A DNA stretch of 64,000 nt from JADGRB01 sp963835825 (GTDB lineage: Bacteria; Myxococcota_A; Polyangia; Fen-1088): positions 1 to 64,000 of the forward strand of contig CAWIGZ010000011.1 of assembly GCA_963835825.1 (NCBI GenBank). Reading direction: 5' to 3'. Every line of letters begins with the position of its first letter. The first letter of the stretch is position 1. Below the pieces are notes generated by a model, which was given only the letters and a program-made list of their open reading frames with translations, was not told where the DNA came from and did not search any database. Both the position numbers and the translations under genes were made by a program. This document shows, one piece after another, positions 16,153 to 26,859 of the stretch.

Positions 16153-19100
16153 TCACGAAGAGGCTGCGACCGCTCGATCTTTCACTGACTCGAGTACCGC
16201 CACCAGCTCGTCGACCTGGGCGGGCGTAAAAAGGCTTTCCGGGCCTTGCGGCGCGACATCGGTGAACGGCGACTCGTACAGAAGGGAGGCCGACATCACT
16301 CCACGCTCGGTGAGGTGGTCGACAATCAGGTTCGTGAACTCGATCTGGTTGGCGTTGAGGGTCTTCCCGGCGTGGAACTCGCCCAGGGCGTCCTTGGCCG
16401 CTTGCCGATCGAGTCCAACGAGGGAGCGTACGAACATGCCGAGCCCATCAGGCCCTTCCTTTACGAGCTTGATGTGTTGCTGGCCGCCCACGCCGTTCTC
16501 CGCGAGAATGCGCTCCAGCTCGGCCAGGTCCGACGTCGTCAGCGCTTTGTTCATGCGGACTTTGTGGACGGCCACGTGGTCCTGGTGGGCCCGCAGGAAC
16601 GCGCGCGCTTTCGCGCGGAACCGCTCCAGATCGGACGCGGCCGTCAGCTCCGGGAGCGCGACCACCGATTCGGGTCCGAGCTCGTCCTCGAAGTCCGTGT
16701 AGATCGGAACGCGCTGGCGCTTCTCGATCAACTTCACCAGGTCGCGCATGCGCCGCCGGACGTTCTCCAACATCGGAACGGTGACGTCCTGCCACCACTC
16801 ATCGGTCTGGATGTCGGCGATCAGCGCGAGCTGCTGGCGAACCATCGGGATGGTCGACTTCTCCTCCAGCAGCCCCGCGATGGCCTTCACCTGATCGCGG
16901 AGTCGCGTGAACGCCGGCTCCGACCGCAGCAGGGCCAGCTGCAGGCTCAAGAGCAGGAGGTCGAAGCGTTTGGCCTCCTCTGCCTCCGCCGGCAACTCGG
17001 ACGGCAGGCCGGCGATTTCGTGCGCCAGCTCAGCGAGCGCCTCCTCAGGCATGGTCGTCGGCCAGGCATCCTTGCTCGTGTATTTTTCGACGAACCGGCG
17101 CTTCGCGCGCACGACGAAGTTGTCCGGATTCATCGCCACGACCTCGGCGCGCAACGATTCGACGACGGCATCGCGAACTTGATTGTCCGTCTTCTGCTCA
17201 CCGAACGTGCGCACCTGCCCATCGAGCTCGGCGGCCCCTTTGGATGGCGGAGCCACAACGCGCCGGTGATCGAGCTCGCCGATCAGCTCGAGGCGGCGCA
17301 GGAAGAGGCGCTTGCCCAGGGATTGGCCGGCGCCGCCCTCTTCGGCCGCCGGGTCCTGGCCGAAGAACTCCAGGTTCTGGCAGTAGTCGAAGAGATAGAA
17401 GAACTCCTTGTCTTTGTCCGGGACCGAAGAGATCCGGACAGAGGCGCGTGCCCCGCCCGATCATCTGCCAGAACTTCGTCTTCGATCGCACGACCTTGAA
17501 GAACACCAGGTTGACCACCTCCGGCACGTCGATGCCGGTGTCGAGCATGTCCACGGAAATCGCGATGTGCGGCGCCCGATCCTTGATCGAGAAGTCGTCG
17601 ATCAGGCTCTGCGCGTAGTCGGTCTTGAACGTGATGATCCGCGCGAACGCACCCTTGAGGTGCGGATAGTGGACGTTGAAGCGCTCCTCGATGAACTCGG
17701 CGTGGGCCTGGTTCTTGGCGAAGATGATGGTCTTGCCGAGCCGATCGCCGCCCGCGACGGTCTGTCCCCGCGTCATCAGATGCTCCAGCACCTTGTCCAC
17801 GGTGTCGATGTTGAACAGCCACTTGTTGACGGCCTCGGGGTCGACCTGATCGGGCACGCTGCCGTCTTCGTCCCACTCCACGGCGTCCCACCGCTCTTTC
17901 TCCTCTTCGGAGAGATCGTCGTACTGAATGCCCTTCGCGCTGGAACTTCAAGCGGCACGGCCACCGGCTGTCGGCGGGACGAGGAACTTGTCGGCCACCG
18001 CCTCCTCCAGCGAATAGGCGTCGGTGGGCACGCCTTTTTCGAGGTCGAAGAGCGTGTACGTGTTGCGGCCGATCTCGTCCTTCGGCGTGGCGGTCAGGCC
18101 GACGAGGAGGGAATCGAAGTAGTCAAAGATCGCGCTATACTTCTGGAACACCGACCGGTGGGCCTCGTCAATGACGATGAGGTCAAAATGGCCGACGCCG
18201 AACCGGCGCCCGCTGTCGCCGGTCTCGTCGATGAGCCCCATCATCGTCGGGTAGGTCGACACGAAGACGCGCCCCTCGGTCTCCTTCTCGGTGACCAGGT
18301 TCACCGGCGCGGCGTCGGGCAGGTGTTTCTTGAAGGCGTTCACGGCCTGGTTCACCAGGGCCACGCGATCGGCCAGAAACAGGACGCGCTTCGCCCAGTT
18401 GCAGCGCATCAGCAGGTCGGAGAGCGCGATGACCGTGCGGGTCTTGCCCGCGCCCGTGGCCATGACCACCAGCGCCTTGCGCTCGTTGTCGCTCTCGAAC
18501 GCCTCCCCGATGCGGCGGATGGCGCGGGTCTGGTAGTAGCGCTCGACAATCGCCGGGTTCATCGGTCGCCCGCCCGAGCGGTCTCCGGGTGGTGCGGCGC
18601 TGGATGGCCAGCTCCAGCTCGCCCTTCTTGTAAAAGCCCTGCACCGGTCGCGGCGGATAGAGGGCGTCGTCCCAGAGCTAGTGCTCGTACCCGTTCGAGT
18701 AGATAGATGATGGGCCGCCGCCCGTACTGCTTCTCCAGGCAGTCCGCATACAGCTTGGCCTGCTGCTTCCCTTCCTCGGTGCTTCGCCGCGTTCGCTTCG
18801 CCTCGACCAGGGCCAGCGGTAGCCCGTCATCCCCCCAGAGGACATAATCCACGAACCCCTCCCCCTTCTTGTTGGGCATGCCCGACACGGGAAACTCCCG
18901 ATCGCGCGCCTCTGTGAGCGGCCAGCCGGCCTCCTTGAGCAGCTTGTCGATCCAGACGTCCCGCGTCTCCTCCTCGGAGTAGTCGTGGTCGTCGGGCTGC
19001 GCGGCCGCGGCCTTCTTGATCTCGGCGATCTCCGCGCGCATGCGCTGCAGCTCGGCGCTCAGGGCCTCCTTGTCCGCCAGGATCTCGGACAGCTTCTGGT

Positions 19101-19597
19101 CGCGCTCACGGACGCCCGCCTCCAGCTTCCGGACCTGCTCCAGGGTCTGCGGCGGCACGGGCGCCGTCCGGGGCAAGGCGTTGGGATCGAACGCCAGTCC
19201 GCGGGTCGGGCTTCGGACCGCGCGCATAGAGGCGGGCGAACCAGTACCCGAAATGAAACAGCTCGCGGACCGCGACGACCGCGTCGGTGGCCGGGATGGG
19301 CCTCGCCCGATGCACGGCCTCGTTCCCCAGCTTGATGATCAGGCGCGCCTTCAAGAACACGGCCTCGCCGGCCATGGCCTTGAACCTCGGCTCGTGGATC
19401 AGGCTCTGGATGTTGTCCGAGTACGGAACGCCCAGGGATCGGTCATGGGTGTACGCCCAGTTGACGGCCAGCTCCAGCGCGCGCCGGGCGTAGAAGCACG
19501 CGGTCCGGGGATCGGGATAGGCCGCGGCCGCGGCTTTGCTGGTCGCCTCGTGCAGCTCGGGCCACTCGGTCCGCAGGAAGTCGAAGGGCGCCGTCAT
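16153..19597 (-). pseudogene. hsdR: Type I restriction endonuclease subunit R (frameshifted)
   Basis: All parts of HsdR are present in order. An N-terminal DUF4145-like helical domain starts at ATG 19597; a coiled coil follows; then the nuclease domain with GFVDYVLWGDDG and LALVEAKRT (PD-(D/E)XK), the helicase motifs MATGAGKT, VIDEAHRS, TATP and QMIGRGTR, and a C-terminal domain ending at 16153. At least four frame changes (near 19210, 18600, 17930 and 17340) break the frame. With HsdM and HsdS it would translocate and cut DNA lacking the host methylation. It is the last gene of the operon and is separated from fic by a repeat-rich 130-bp gap that may hold its own promoter. The breaks are probably sequencing indels. 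Confidence 0.85.
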
Positions 19598-19628
19598 GGC
19601 CCGTCACGCCCAGGGCCAAGCCGGGCCG

Positions 19629-19683
19629 TGTCGCAAGCCATGTCGCAAGATTGTCGCAAGCCGTGTCGCAAGATTGTCGCAAG
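19629..19683. repeat. Five iterons TGTCGCAAG upstream of hsdR
   Basis: Five exact copies of TGTCGCAAG start at 19629, 19641, 19652, 19664 and 19675, with alternating 12- and 11-bp spacing. The whole array is therefore a 23-bp period, about two helical turns. It ends 32 bp upstream of the hsdR start codon and so sits where an operator or promoter would be. Confidence 0.8.
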
Positions 19684-19727
19684 TTTTCGAGGTCCTGGCG
19701 ACGGGGCCCGCTCCGTCACCCGTGCGG

Positions 19728-20774
19728 CTACCACTTGCCGGCAGGCAGGTAGACCAGGGCGCTGGTCTCCCCCTCATGGCGCAGGAGGCCCTTGCTCTCC
19801 AGCGCCGCCAGGTCGCGCTGCAGCGTCCGGCGGGTGGTCTCCGGGCACAGCCCCTCGAAGGTGCGGATGTCCAACCGTCCAGCCTTCATGAGGTGCTCGA
19901 CGGCGCGCGCCTGACGGTCGTTCAGCCGGTTCGCGCTGACGATGACGTCGCGTCGGATGGCCAGCTCCCCGGCGGCCTTCACCTCGGCAAGCTGTGTCGC
20001 CAGGCCCCCGGCGAAAAACTCCAGCCACCCGGTCAGGTCCAGGTCCTTCTCTCGCACCTCCTGGATGGCCCGGTAGAACCGCGCGCGGTCGCGGTCGTAG
20101 TACTCGCTGAGGGTGAACAACCGCTTGAAGTCGTACCCCGCGCGGTAGAGGCACAAGGTCGACAGGAGGCGCGACGTGCGGCCGTTGCCGTCCACGAACG
20201 GATGGACGTGGACCAGCTCGAACTGCGCGATCCCGGCGACCAGCACGGGGTGGATGGTCGTCGGCTGCCCGAGCCAGGTGACCAGCTCACGCATGAGCGG
20301 CGGCACGTCGGAGGGCGGCGGCGGCGTGTAGATGATCTCCCGCGTCTGACTGCTGGCGACGAAGTTCTGAACCGTCCGGTAAACGCCAGGACCGCCTTCG
20401 CCCCCCCGGACGCCGGCGACCAGGCGCTTGTGGATCTCACGGATCAGGCCCTCGGTGATTGGCTCGCCGCTGTCCAGGTACTCGGACACGAGGTTGAACG
20501 CCTCGCGGTAGTTGAGCAGCTCGCGCGCGTCGTCGGCGTCCGCCTGCTTCACAGGCTTGCCCGCCCACAGGCGCTCGGCCTGCTCGATCGTGAGGTGCGT
20601 CCCCTCGATGTGCGTGGTGTGGTGCGCTTCGAGGAGCAGCGCCCGCTGGCTCATGCGGCGGACCCAGTCGTCGGAGAGCGTCGCCGCCTCGAGGAATCCC
20701 CGCGCCCGCTCGATCGCCGTCAGGTCCGCCGTGATGGCGTCGGTGATGGTGAAGCGAGGAGGCAGCGTCGGCAT
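19728..20774 (-). CDS. Fic-family AMPylase with winged-helix C-terminus
   Basis: The core motif HPFVDGNGRTSR is perfect, so the protein should transfer AMP (or another nucleotide part) to a target hydroxyl. An N-terminal inhibitory motif of the (S/T)xxxE(G/N) type is visible in HTTHIEGTHLT, so this is a self-inhibited Fic. The C-terminus (LNDRQARAVEHLMKAGRLDI, then TTRRTLQRDLAALESKGLL) is a winged helix for DNA binding. I chose ATG 20774, one base after the hsdS stop; the longer upstream frame is a Ser/Pro-rich artefact overlapping hsdS. It lies between hsdS and hsdR in one operon. Fic proteins are recurrent passengers of type I R-M loci; the target is unknown. Confidence 0.88.
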   Translation of the reverse strand: MPTLPPRFTITDAITADLTAIERARGFLEAATLSDDWVRRMSQRALLLEAHHTTHIEGTHLTIEQAERLWAGKPVKQADADDARELLNYREAFNLVSEYLDSGEPITEGLIREIHKRLVAGVRGGEGGPGVYRTVQNFVASSQTREIIYTPPPPSDVPPLMRELVTWLGQPTTIHPVLVAGIAQFELVHVHPFVDGNGRTSRLLSTLCLYRAGYDFKRLFTLSEYYDRDRARFYRAIQEVREKDLDLTGWLEFFAGGLATQLAEVKAAGELAIRRDVIVSANRLNDRQARAVEHLMKAGRLDIRTFEGLCPETTRRTLQRDLAALESKGLLRHEGETSALVYLPAGKW

Positions 20775-20775
20775 G

Positions 20776-21946
20776 TCAGAGCTCGCCGCGGAAGGCTCGG
20801 TGCTGGAGGGAGGCGAAGAGGGCGTCGAGCTGGGCGAGGGAGGCGCGGTGGGCGGTTTTGAGCTTTTCGATGGAGGCAAGACGGCGAGCGAATTCCTTCT
20901 GTAGCGACAGCGGCGGCATCGGTATACGCATTCTCTTGACGATGCCCATGTTTAGGCCTTCATGAACGCGCCCTTCGCTTCCATGGCAAGTACGACGAGC
21001 CATCGGATGGAGCAGGAAGCATGTATGGAGAAACGCCGGGAGACATGTGGGCGGACGAAGGCTCCGCAGCGAAGCCACTTTGTCTGGAACAACAAGCGAA
21101 ATGGGGCGGGACATGAGCGCGCCGACGCAAGTCCATGATCGTAATCAGGAGGTCGCGCGAACGAGACGTGTCGCGCCTCCGATCGAGATATTTTTCCTCG
21201 GTGATGAACCGCGGACGTTGCTATAGAAACTCGTTTTGGACAACTGTCTATCCGAGGACCGCTATCTTCTTCGACGAACTCTTCATGAAGCAGCTGGCTT
21301 CGGAATGGTCCCGTCCGAATCGAACCTGAAATGTCCGCCGCCATGTCTGCTACCGTGACGACGGGCCACCCACGATCTTGGACATCGCCGAAGAGGTCGA
21401 GGAAGATGGATTGGGCGAGGGTGTCGAGGAGGGCGAGGGCGGCGCGGCGCTTGGCCCGCAACGCCTCCGCCCGGTCCAGCACCTCCGCAATCCGCCGCTG
21501 TCGATAGGAGGCAGGGCGAGTTCATAGGTCGCAAGATCCTGCCGGTCAGATGCTTAATGGTCGCGCCGGTGTAATAGCTCGACGACCGCATGGTAATCAG
21601 CAAATAGTTTGTGGACAAGGAATCGGTTCAAGAGCCGTGGACGAGGTCGAACGCGATGAATTGCCTTCTGAAACTTCACGTCGGAGCGTCGACCGTCCCA
21701 TACGGCAGCTCGGCCTGCTTCGCCACCTTCGCACACCAGAACGTCACCGGCACACAGACCGAAGCGGTCCAATTCGCGGCTTTCAAACAGCATGTTCTTC
21801 AAACGAGACGTATCAACGTCAAACCAGCGCACGTCCGGATTGCTTAAGTACGGGTAGGGATGGCCTTTGTTTTTCTTGGCATCGAGCATTTTCCCAAGAC
21901 ACAGGTCGGCGACCTCGCCGAGTTGAACCGCAGGCCAGCCGTTCAT
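20776..21946 (-). pseudogene. hsdS: Type I restriction specificity subunit S (frameshifted)
   Basis: The start at 21946 overlaps the hsdM stop by 4 bp (ATGA). The N-terminal target-recognition half reads WPAVQLGEVADLCLGKMLDA, LFESRELDRFGLCAGDVLVC and VHKLFADYHAVVELL. A conserved central helix contains LDRAEALRAKRRAALALLDT. A second recognition half is damaged by indels near 21100-21300, and a C-terminal helix (IPMPPLSLQKEFARRLASIE, SLAQLDALFASLQHRAFRGE) closes the protein. This two-half layout with helical spacers is standard HsdS. It sets the DNA sequence read by the complex. Several frame changes lie in the two recognition domains; these are naturally variable, so a few could be real. Confidence 0.8.
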
Positions 21947-23492
21947 CCCAGTAACGCCTCGAGCTCTTTCATTCCGACCTGAATCTCCCCTTCCATGCCC
22001 GCCAACTCCTTCAGGATCTCTCGCGGCGCCCGGTGCTCAACCTCCTCGTGCACCACCTCCTTGTAGCGGTTGATGCTCAGGTCGTAGCCCTGTGCCACGA
22101 TGTCCGCCTTCGGCACGCAGAAACTCTGCTCGGTGCGTGCTCGCTTTCGCTCCGTCCCGTCGCGCTGCTCCCAGCGCGCCAGCACGTCGGGCAGGTTGTT
22201 CTTCGCGTGCTCCTCGGCGTTGAGCGTCCCGCTGGGCACCGCACCCGAGCTTGTCCTCGGCCAGCAGCGGCGTGCGCTTGTCATCGAGGCTCCAGCCGTC
22301 GGCCTCGCACGTCGTAGAACCAGACGTGGTCTGTGCCGCCGGAGTCGGTCTTCGTGAACAGCAGGATCGCCGTCGACACGCCCGCGTAGGGCTTGAACAC
22401 GCCGCTCGGGCAGTGACACCACACCGTCGAGCTTCTGCTCCTCGACCAGCATCCGCCGCAGCTCCTTGTGCGCCTTGCTCGATCCGAAGAGCACCCCGTC
22501 GGGCACGATGACCGCCGCGCGCCCGCCCGGCTTCAGCAGGCGCAGGAACAGCGCCAGGAACAGCAGCTCCGTCTTCTTCGTCTTGACGATCTGGAGCAGA
22601 TCCTTGGCCGTGTTCTCGTAGTCGAGCGATCCCGCAAACGGCGGATTGGCGAGAACCAGCGTGTACTTCTCCTCCTCGCCCGCGTGTCCTGCGCGAGCGA
22701 GTCGCGGTAGCGAATGTCCGGGTTCTCGACCCCGTGCAGGAGCATGTTCATGCTGCCGATGCGGAGCATGGTGCTGTCGAAGTCGAAGCCGTGGAACATC
22801 CTGCTCGTGGAAGTGCTTCTTGCAGCTTCGCGATCGCGCAAGCACCTCCGGATGGTGCTCGCGGAGGTATTCGCCGGCCGCGACCAGGAAGCCGCAGGTG
22901 CCGCAGGCCGGATCGCAGATCACGTCCTTCGGCGTCGGCGCCGTCATCTCGACCATCAGGCGGATGATGTGGCGCGGGGTGCGGAACTGGCCGTTCTGGC
23001 CGGCGCGTCGCGATCTTGCTGAGCATGTACTCGTAGACGTCGCCCTTGGTGTCGCGGTCGTCCATCGGCAGCTCCGTCGATCAGGTCGACGACCTTCGCC
23101 AGGAGCGCAGGCGTGGGGATGGTGAACCGCGCGTCCTTCATGTGGTGCGCGTACGTCGAATCCTCGCCGCCGAGCGCCCGCAGGAACGGGAAGACATGCT
23201 CGCTGACGATCTCGAACATCTCGGCGGGCGCCCGAAGTTCTTGAACGCGCGACCACCGCAAGTCCGAGTAGGGCCGCCCGTCGTCGTCCTTGCCCGCCGG
23301 GAAGATGCGGCGCTCGATCGGCTTGCCCGAGCGGCTCGCCTTGTTCTCTTCCAGCGTCTGCAGCTCGTCGAGCCGCCGCATGAAGAGCAGGTACGTGATC
23401 TGCTCCATCACCTCGAGCGGGTTGGAGATCCCGCCGGACCAGAAGGCGTCCCAGATCCGGTCGACCTTATTCCGAAGCTCTCCGGTGAGCAT
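21943..23492 (-). pseudogene. hsdM: Type I DNA methyltransferase subunit M (frameshifted)
   Basis: The protein starts at 23492 (MLTGELRNKVDRIWDAFWSG) with the helical HsdM N-domain. The AdoMet motif I appears as ICDPACGTCGFLVAAGEYL, the catalytic NPPF motif as LANPPFAGSLDYENTAKDLL, and the C-terminus reads YDLSINRYKEVVHEEVEHR. These identify an N6-adenine methyltransferase of the type I class. About five indels between 22250 and 23080 switch the frame. The start lies 15 bp after the stop of the activator gene (23508), so both are probably one transcript. It methylates the host recognition site and forms the restriction complex with HsdS and HsdR. Confidence 0.85.
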
Positions 23493-23507
23493 GTCGTGGC
23501 CGCCCAG

Positions 23508-25028
23508 CTAATCAGATGTGGAGCCATGATTCACCTTGTACCGTCCCAGCCAGTTGGTCAGCGTCTGGTAGCTGGGGAGCCCCACCAGCTCCGCGGCCTT
23601 GCTCTTGTTCCCGTGTGATTCGGCCAGGGCCCGCCCGAGGTAGTGCCGAGCCACCTCGCCCAGGATGTCCGGCAGCCGCAGCCCCGGCCCCAGCGGGCGC
23701 CCGAGGACGTCGCGCCCGGCGCCTCCCGCGACGGGCAGCAGCGCGTCGCGCGCGTCGTCCGCCGAGATGGTCTCGCCGTCGCTCCACAGCGCCGCCCGCC
23801 GGAGCGTGTTGAAGAGCTCGCGCACGTTGCCCGGCCAGGCGTGCGCAAGGAGGACGTTTCTTGCGCCGGCAGAGAGCTTCTTCTCCTGGGCGCCCAGGTC
23901 CGTCTTGGCTTCGCCGTTCACCTGGTCGAGCAGGTGGACGATGAGGAGGCCCAGATCGCCCGGCCGATCCCGCAGCGCGGGGATCTTCAGCACCGCCACC
24001 GCGACCCGGTAGAAGAAATCCTCGCGGAACCGGCCGGAGGCGATCTCGTCCGTGAGCGTCCGGTTCGTCGCCGCGACGATGCGAACGTCCACCTTCACAG
24101 GCTTGGGCGCGCCCACCCGGACGATCTCCCCTTCCTGCAGCGCGCGAAGTAGCTTGACCTGCGCCGCCAGCGGCAGCTCCCCGACCTCGTCGAGGAAGAG
24201 CGTCCCGCCGGCTGCCTCCTCGAAGTACCCCGCCCGGTCGCGATCGGCGCCCGTGAAGGCGCCCTTGCGATGCCCGAACAGCTCCGATTCCACGAGATCC
24301 TGGGGAATCGCCCCGCAGTTCACGGCCACGAACGGGCGGTCCCGGCGGGGGCTGGCGCGATGGATGGCGCGCGCCAGCAGCTCCTTGCCCGTGCCCGATT
24401 CGCCCTCGACCAGAACCGGGACGTTGCGCACCGCCACCCGCCGGGCCCGCTGGACCAGGCGCTCCATGACCTGGCTCCGGTAGATGATGTCCGCGAACTC
24501 CGGGGCGGTCGGCGCCTCGGCGGCGCTCCCTGAGCGAAGCTTGGCCTCCTGGTCGCGCAGAAGATCCGGCAGGTAGTCGGCCGAGATGTCGAACGGCACC
24601 GCGACGGTTCTCACCCCGTGCTCCCGAGAGGACTCGATCAGCTCGGCCGGGAACCGGGTCTTGCTGAGGATGATCCACACCGACGCCATCGCGGGCGTCC
24701 CGGGGCTGAGGTGGAACGTCAGCGCGGCGTCGCCCGCGTCCTTGCCGAGCGCGCGCTGGATCCCGCGGACCGCCGCCTCGTGGATCTCGCCGAAGCGGGT
24801 CGGGCCGCTGAGCCGGGACGGCAGTATCTCTAACCGCGTCGCGGTCCGTGCTCGAAGCCATTTGAGGTAGGGGGCGACCAGCGCGGCGTCGAAGTCGGAC
24901 AGGAGCCAGGCTTCATCGAATCCGCGCGCGTCCAGCGCCTGCGCCAGCGGTCCGACCCCCACGGCGGCTCCCTCGGCAGGAGCCCGGAGGTCGGTCCGAC
25001 CTATCCAGGCGACCAGCAAGCGGCGCAT
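23508..25028 (-). CDS. RtcR-like CARF-domain sigma-54 enhancer-binding activator
   Basis: The protein has 506 residues in three parts. Residues 1-170 form an RtcR-type CARF (Rossmann-like) sensor domain with the conserved LTFHLSPGTPAMASVW and VRTVAVPFDISADYLPDLL segments. Residues of about 185-425 are the AAA+ domain with Walker A GESGTGKE, the sigma-54 contact loop GAFTGA, Walker B LFLDEVGELP and the WPGNVREL sensor region. The C-terminal 50 residues are a Fis-type HTH. RtcR binds an RNA-end ligand to activate RNA repair genes; CARF domains in general bind cyclic or linear nucleotides. Here the gene heads the hsdM-hsdS-fic-hsdR operon, so expression of the island may respond to a nucleotide signal made during infection or RNA damage. 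It is intact. Confidence 0.85.
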   Translation of the reverse strand: MRRLLVAWIGRTDLRAPAEGAAVGVGPLAQALDARGFDEAWLLSDFDAALVAPYLKWLRARTATRLEILPSRLSGPTRFGEIHEAAVRGIQRALGKDAGDAALTFHLSPGTPAMASVWIILSKTRFPAELIESSREHGVRTVAVPFDISADYLPDLLRDQEAKLRSGSAAEAPTAPEFADIIYRSQVMERLVQRARRVAVRNVPVLVEGESGTGKELLARAIHRASPRRDRPFVAVNCGAIPQDLVESELFGHRKGAFTGADRDRAGYFEEAAGGTLFLDEVGELPLAAQVKLLRALQEGEIVRVGAPKPVKVDVRIVAATNRTLTDEIASGRFREDFFYRVAVAVLKIPALRDRPGDLGLLIVHLLDQVNGEAKTDLGAQEKKLSAGARNVLLAHAWPGNVRELFNTLRRAALWSDGETISADDARDALLPVAGGAGRDVLGRPLGPGLRLPDILGEVARHYLGRALAESHGNKSKAAELVGLPSYQTLTNWLGRYKVNHGSTSD

Positions 25029-25166
25029 TGGCAGAGTCTACTAATATATTTGCACAATAATAAAATTTCCTACCATTCGGTGGTTGGCGCAGCCCCGATT
25101 CGCTGGCGGTTCTCCTGGCCGCAGCGTCCGGTCCGAGGTGGCACGACCCGTGAAATAGCCCTCGGC
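25029..25166. promoter_or_regulatory. Divergent AT-rich promoter region of the defence island
   Basis: The only strongly AT-rich stretch nearby (CTACTAATATATTTGCACAA, 25040-25059) lies between the two divergent genes, next to the activator start. A perfect -24-like TGGCACG at 25139-25145 is followed by GTGAA rather than TTGCA at the -12 place and is too close to the ATG, so I do not call it. Both genes probably share regulation here. Confidence 0.4.
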
Positions 25167-26859
25167 ATGACAAACGCGATTCACAGCACGCAGCTCGAAG
25201 TCTCGGTCCTCCATTCGTGCGACCTGGTTTCCGCCGAGGTGCGCGACCGCCGTTCGGAGAGCGTCGCCCTGTTCGGGGATCTGACCACGGCGCAGCGCGA
25301 TCGGCTTGCCGAGGACGCGTGGAGGATCGGCCTGCACGCGATCCACAACGCCCACGTCGCCGCCCAGGAGTCCCGGCTGCAGGAGATCGGGACCGAGCTG
25401 GTCGCCGACATCGACCGACAGCTCCGCGATCACGTCGACGGCCAGCAGAAGACGATCGCCGCCGTGATGGCGCGGTACTTCGATCCGAACGATGGGCAGG
25501 TCACCCAGCGGCTCGCCGCGTTCGTCGCCGATGAGGGCGCGCTCGCCCGCTTGCTTGACGGGTACCTCGCGCCGCACAACAGCGTCCTCGCGGAGGCGCT
25601 GGCGCGTCAGGTGGGCGAGAACAGCCCCCTGTTCCAGAGGCTGAGCGCGACCGATAGCGAGGGGCTGGTGAAGGTGCTCGAGACCCAGCTCCGCGCCGTC
25701 ATGCAGGAAGGGCACGCCGAGTTGGTGCGCGCGATGGATCCGCTGGCCGAGGACGGGGCCGTGGCCCGCTTTCTTCGCACCCTCCGTGATGAGATCAAGG
25801 GAGCGGACGAGGACCGGGCCAGGCAGCTCTCGACTGCGCTGGCGGCCATCGACGGCAACAACGAGGATTCCCTCTTGAGCCGCCTGGTGCGCGAGACCGA
25901 TCGCGCCCGACAGGATCTGCTGACCGCCATCAACCCCGAGGCGCCGCAGTCGCCGATGGCGATTCTCAAGACCAGCCTGACCGCCCTGCTGAAGGAACAG
26001 GCGGCGACCCAGTCGGAGGTCGCGCTACGACAGGAGACGCGGCAGACCGCGTTCGAGACGGAGGTGCGCGTGGCGCTCGGGCGCCTCGAGACCAAGCGCG
26101 CTCAGGACCAGAAGTCTCCCGGAGGAGGGTTCGACTTCGAGGATTCCGTCGTGAGCTTTTTGACCGAGGCCACGCGCGGGGCGCCTTGCGTGATCGACGA
26201 GACCGGTAGCACGACGGGGATCGTGGGCCGGTCGAAGAAGGGGGACGCCGTCCTGCGGTTCACAGGCGACAGCGCCTTCGCGGGCGCCAGCGTCGTCTTC
26301 GAGGCGAAGCGCGACGCCTCCTACACACCGCAGAGAGCGCTCGACGAGCTGGACGCAGCGCGGAAGAACCGTGGCGCGCTTGCCGGAGTGTTCGTGATGG
26401 CGCGATCTCACGCTGGTCACGCGTTCCTTCCCTTCGCCCGATACGGGAACAACGTCATCGTGACCTGGGACGACCAGGATGGCGCGACCAACTCTTACCT
26501 TCACGCGGCGTTGCTCCTGGGCATGGCCCTCGTCACCCGCGCCAGGAGCGTCGGGGACGCCGGTGACATCAGAGCGCTTCAAGACATCGAGGCGCGCGTC
26601 GCCGCCGAGCTCGAGCGCCTGGCCAAGATGGAGGGTTTCAGCAAGACGATCGGAGACAACGCCGAGCGGATCGATGACGAGAATCCGAAAGTCGCGGCAC
26701 GCCCTGGAGCTGCTGGTCGGCAAGGCCAGGAGCACCTTGCGCGCGCTCAACGTCGAGCTGCACGATGAGGATGCCGAGCGCGCCTCTCCAATCGGGCTGC
26801 CGAACGGATCGCTGGAGCACGCTGTTGCGGCCCTTTCCGGGACTCCCGAGATCGGGTGA
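25167..26859 (+). pseudogene. Unknown protein with C-terminal PD-(D/E)XK-like nuclease domain (one frameshift)
   Basis: The start ATG 25167 begins a long helical, coiled-coil-like region of about 330 residues (ESRLQEIGTELVADIDRQL, TDRARQDLLTAINPEAPQ). Then follows a domain of about 150 residues with GFDFEDSVVSFLTEATRG, GDAVLRF and VVFEAKRDASYT, the spacing of Glu, Asp and E-x-K in restriction-like nucleases. Helical segments follow, and after a shift near 26690 the tail reads LELLVGKARSTLRALNVELH to 26859. I do not recognise a named family. It is divergent from the CARF activator and inside the island, so a role as an accessory or effector nuclease of the defence module is inferred. An upstream in-frame extension to 25050 looks non-coding. 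Confidence 0.65.

Noticed and set aside
19629..19683. Short CRISPR array
   Set aside because: The repeats are 9 bp with 2-3-bp gaps, too short for CRISPR, and no cas genes are nearby.
20775..20879. N-terminal Ser/Pro-rich extension of the Fic protein
   Set aside because: It overlaps the hsdS 3' end out of frame and has no conserved content; ATG 20774 is the better start.
25139..25155. Sigma-54 promoter (TGGCACG) for the divergent nuclease-like gene
   Set aside because: The -12 element reads GTGAA instead of TTGCA, and the distance to the ATG is too short for a leader.
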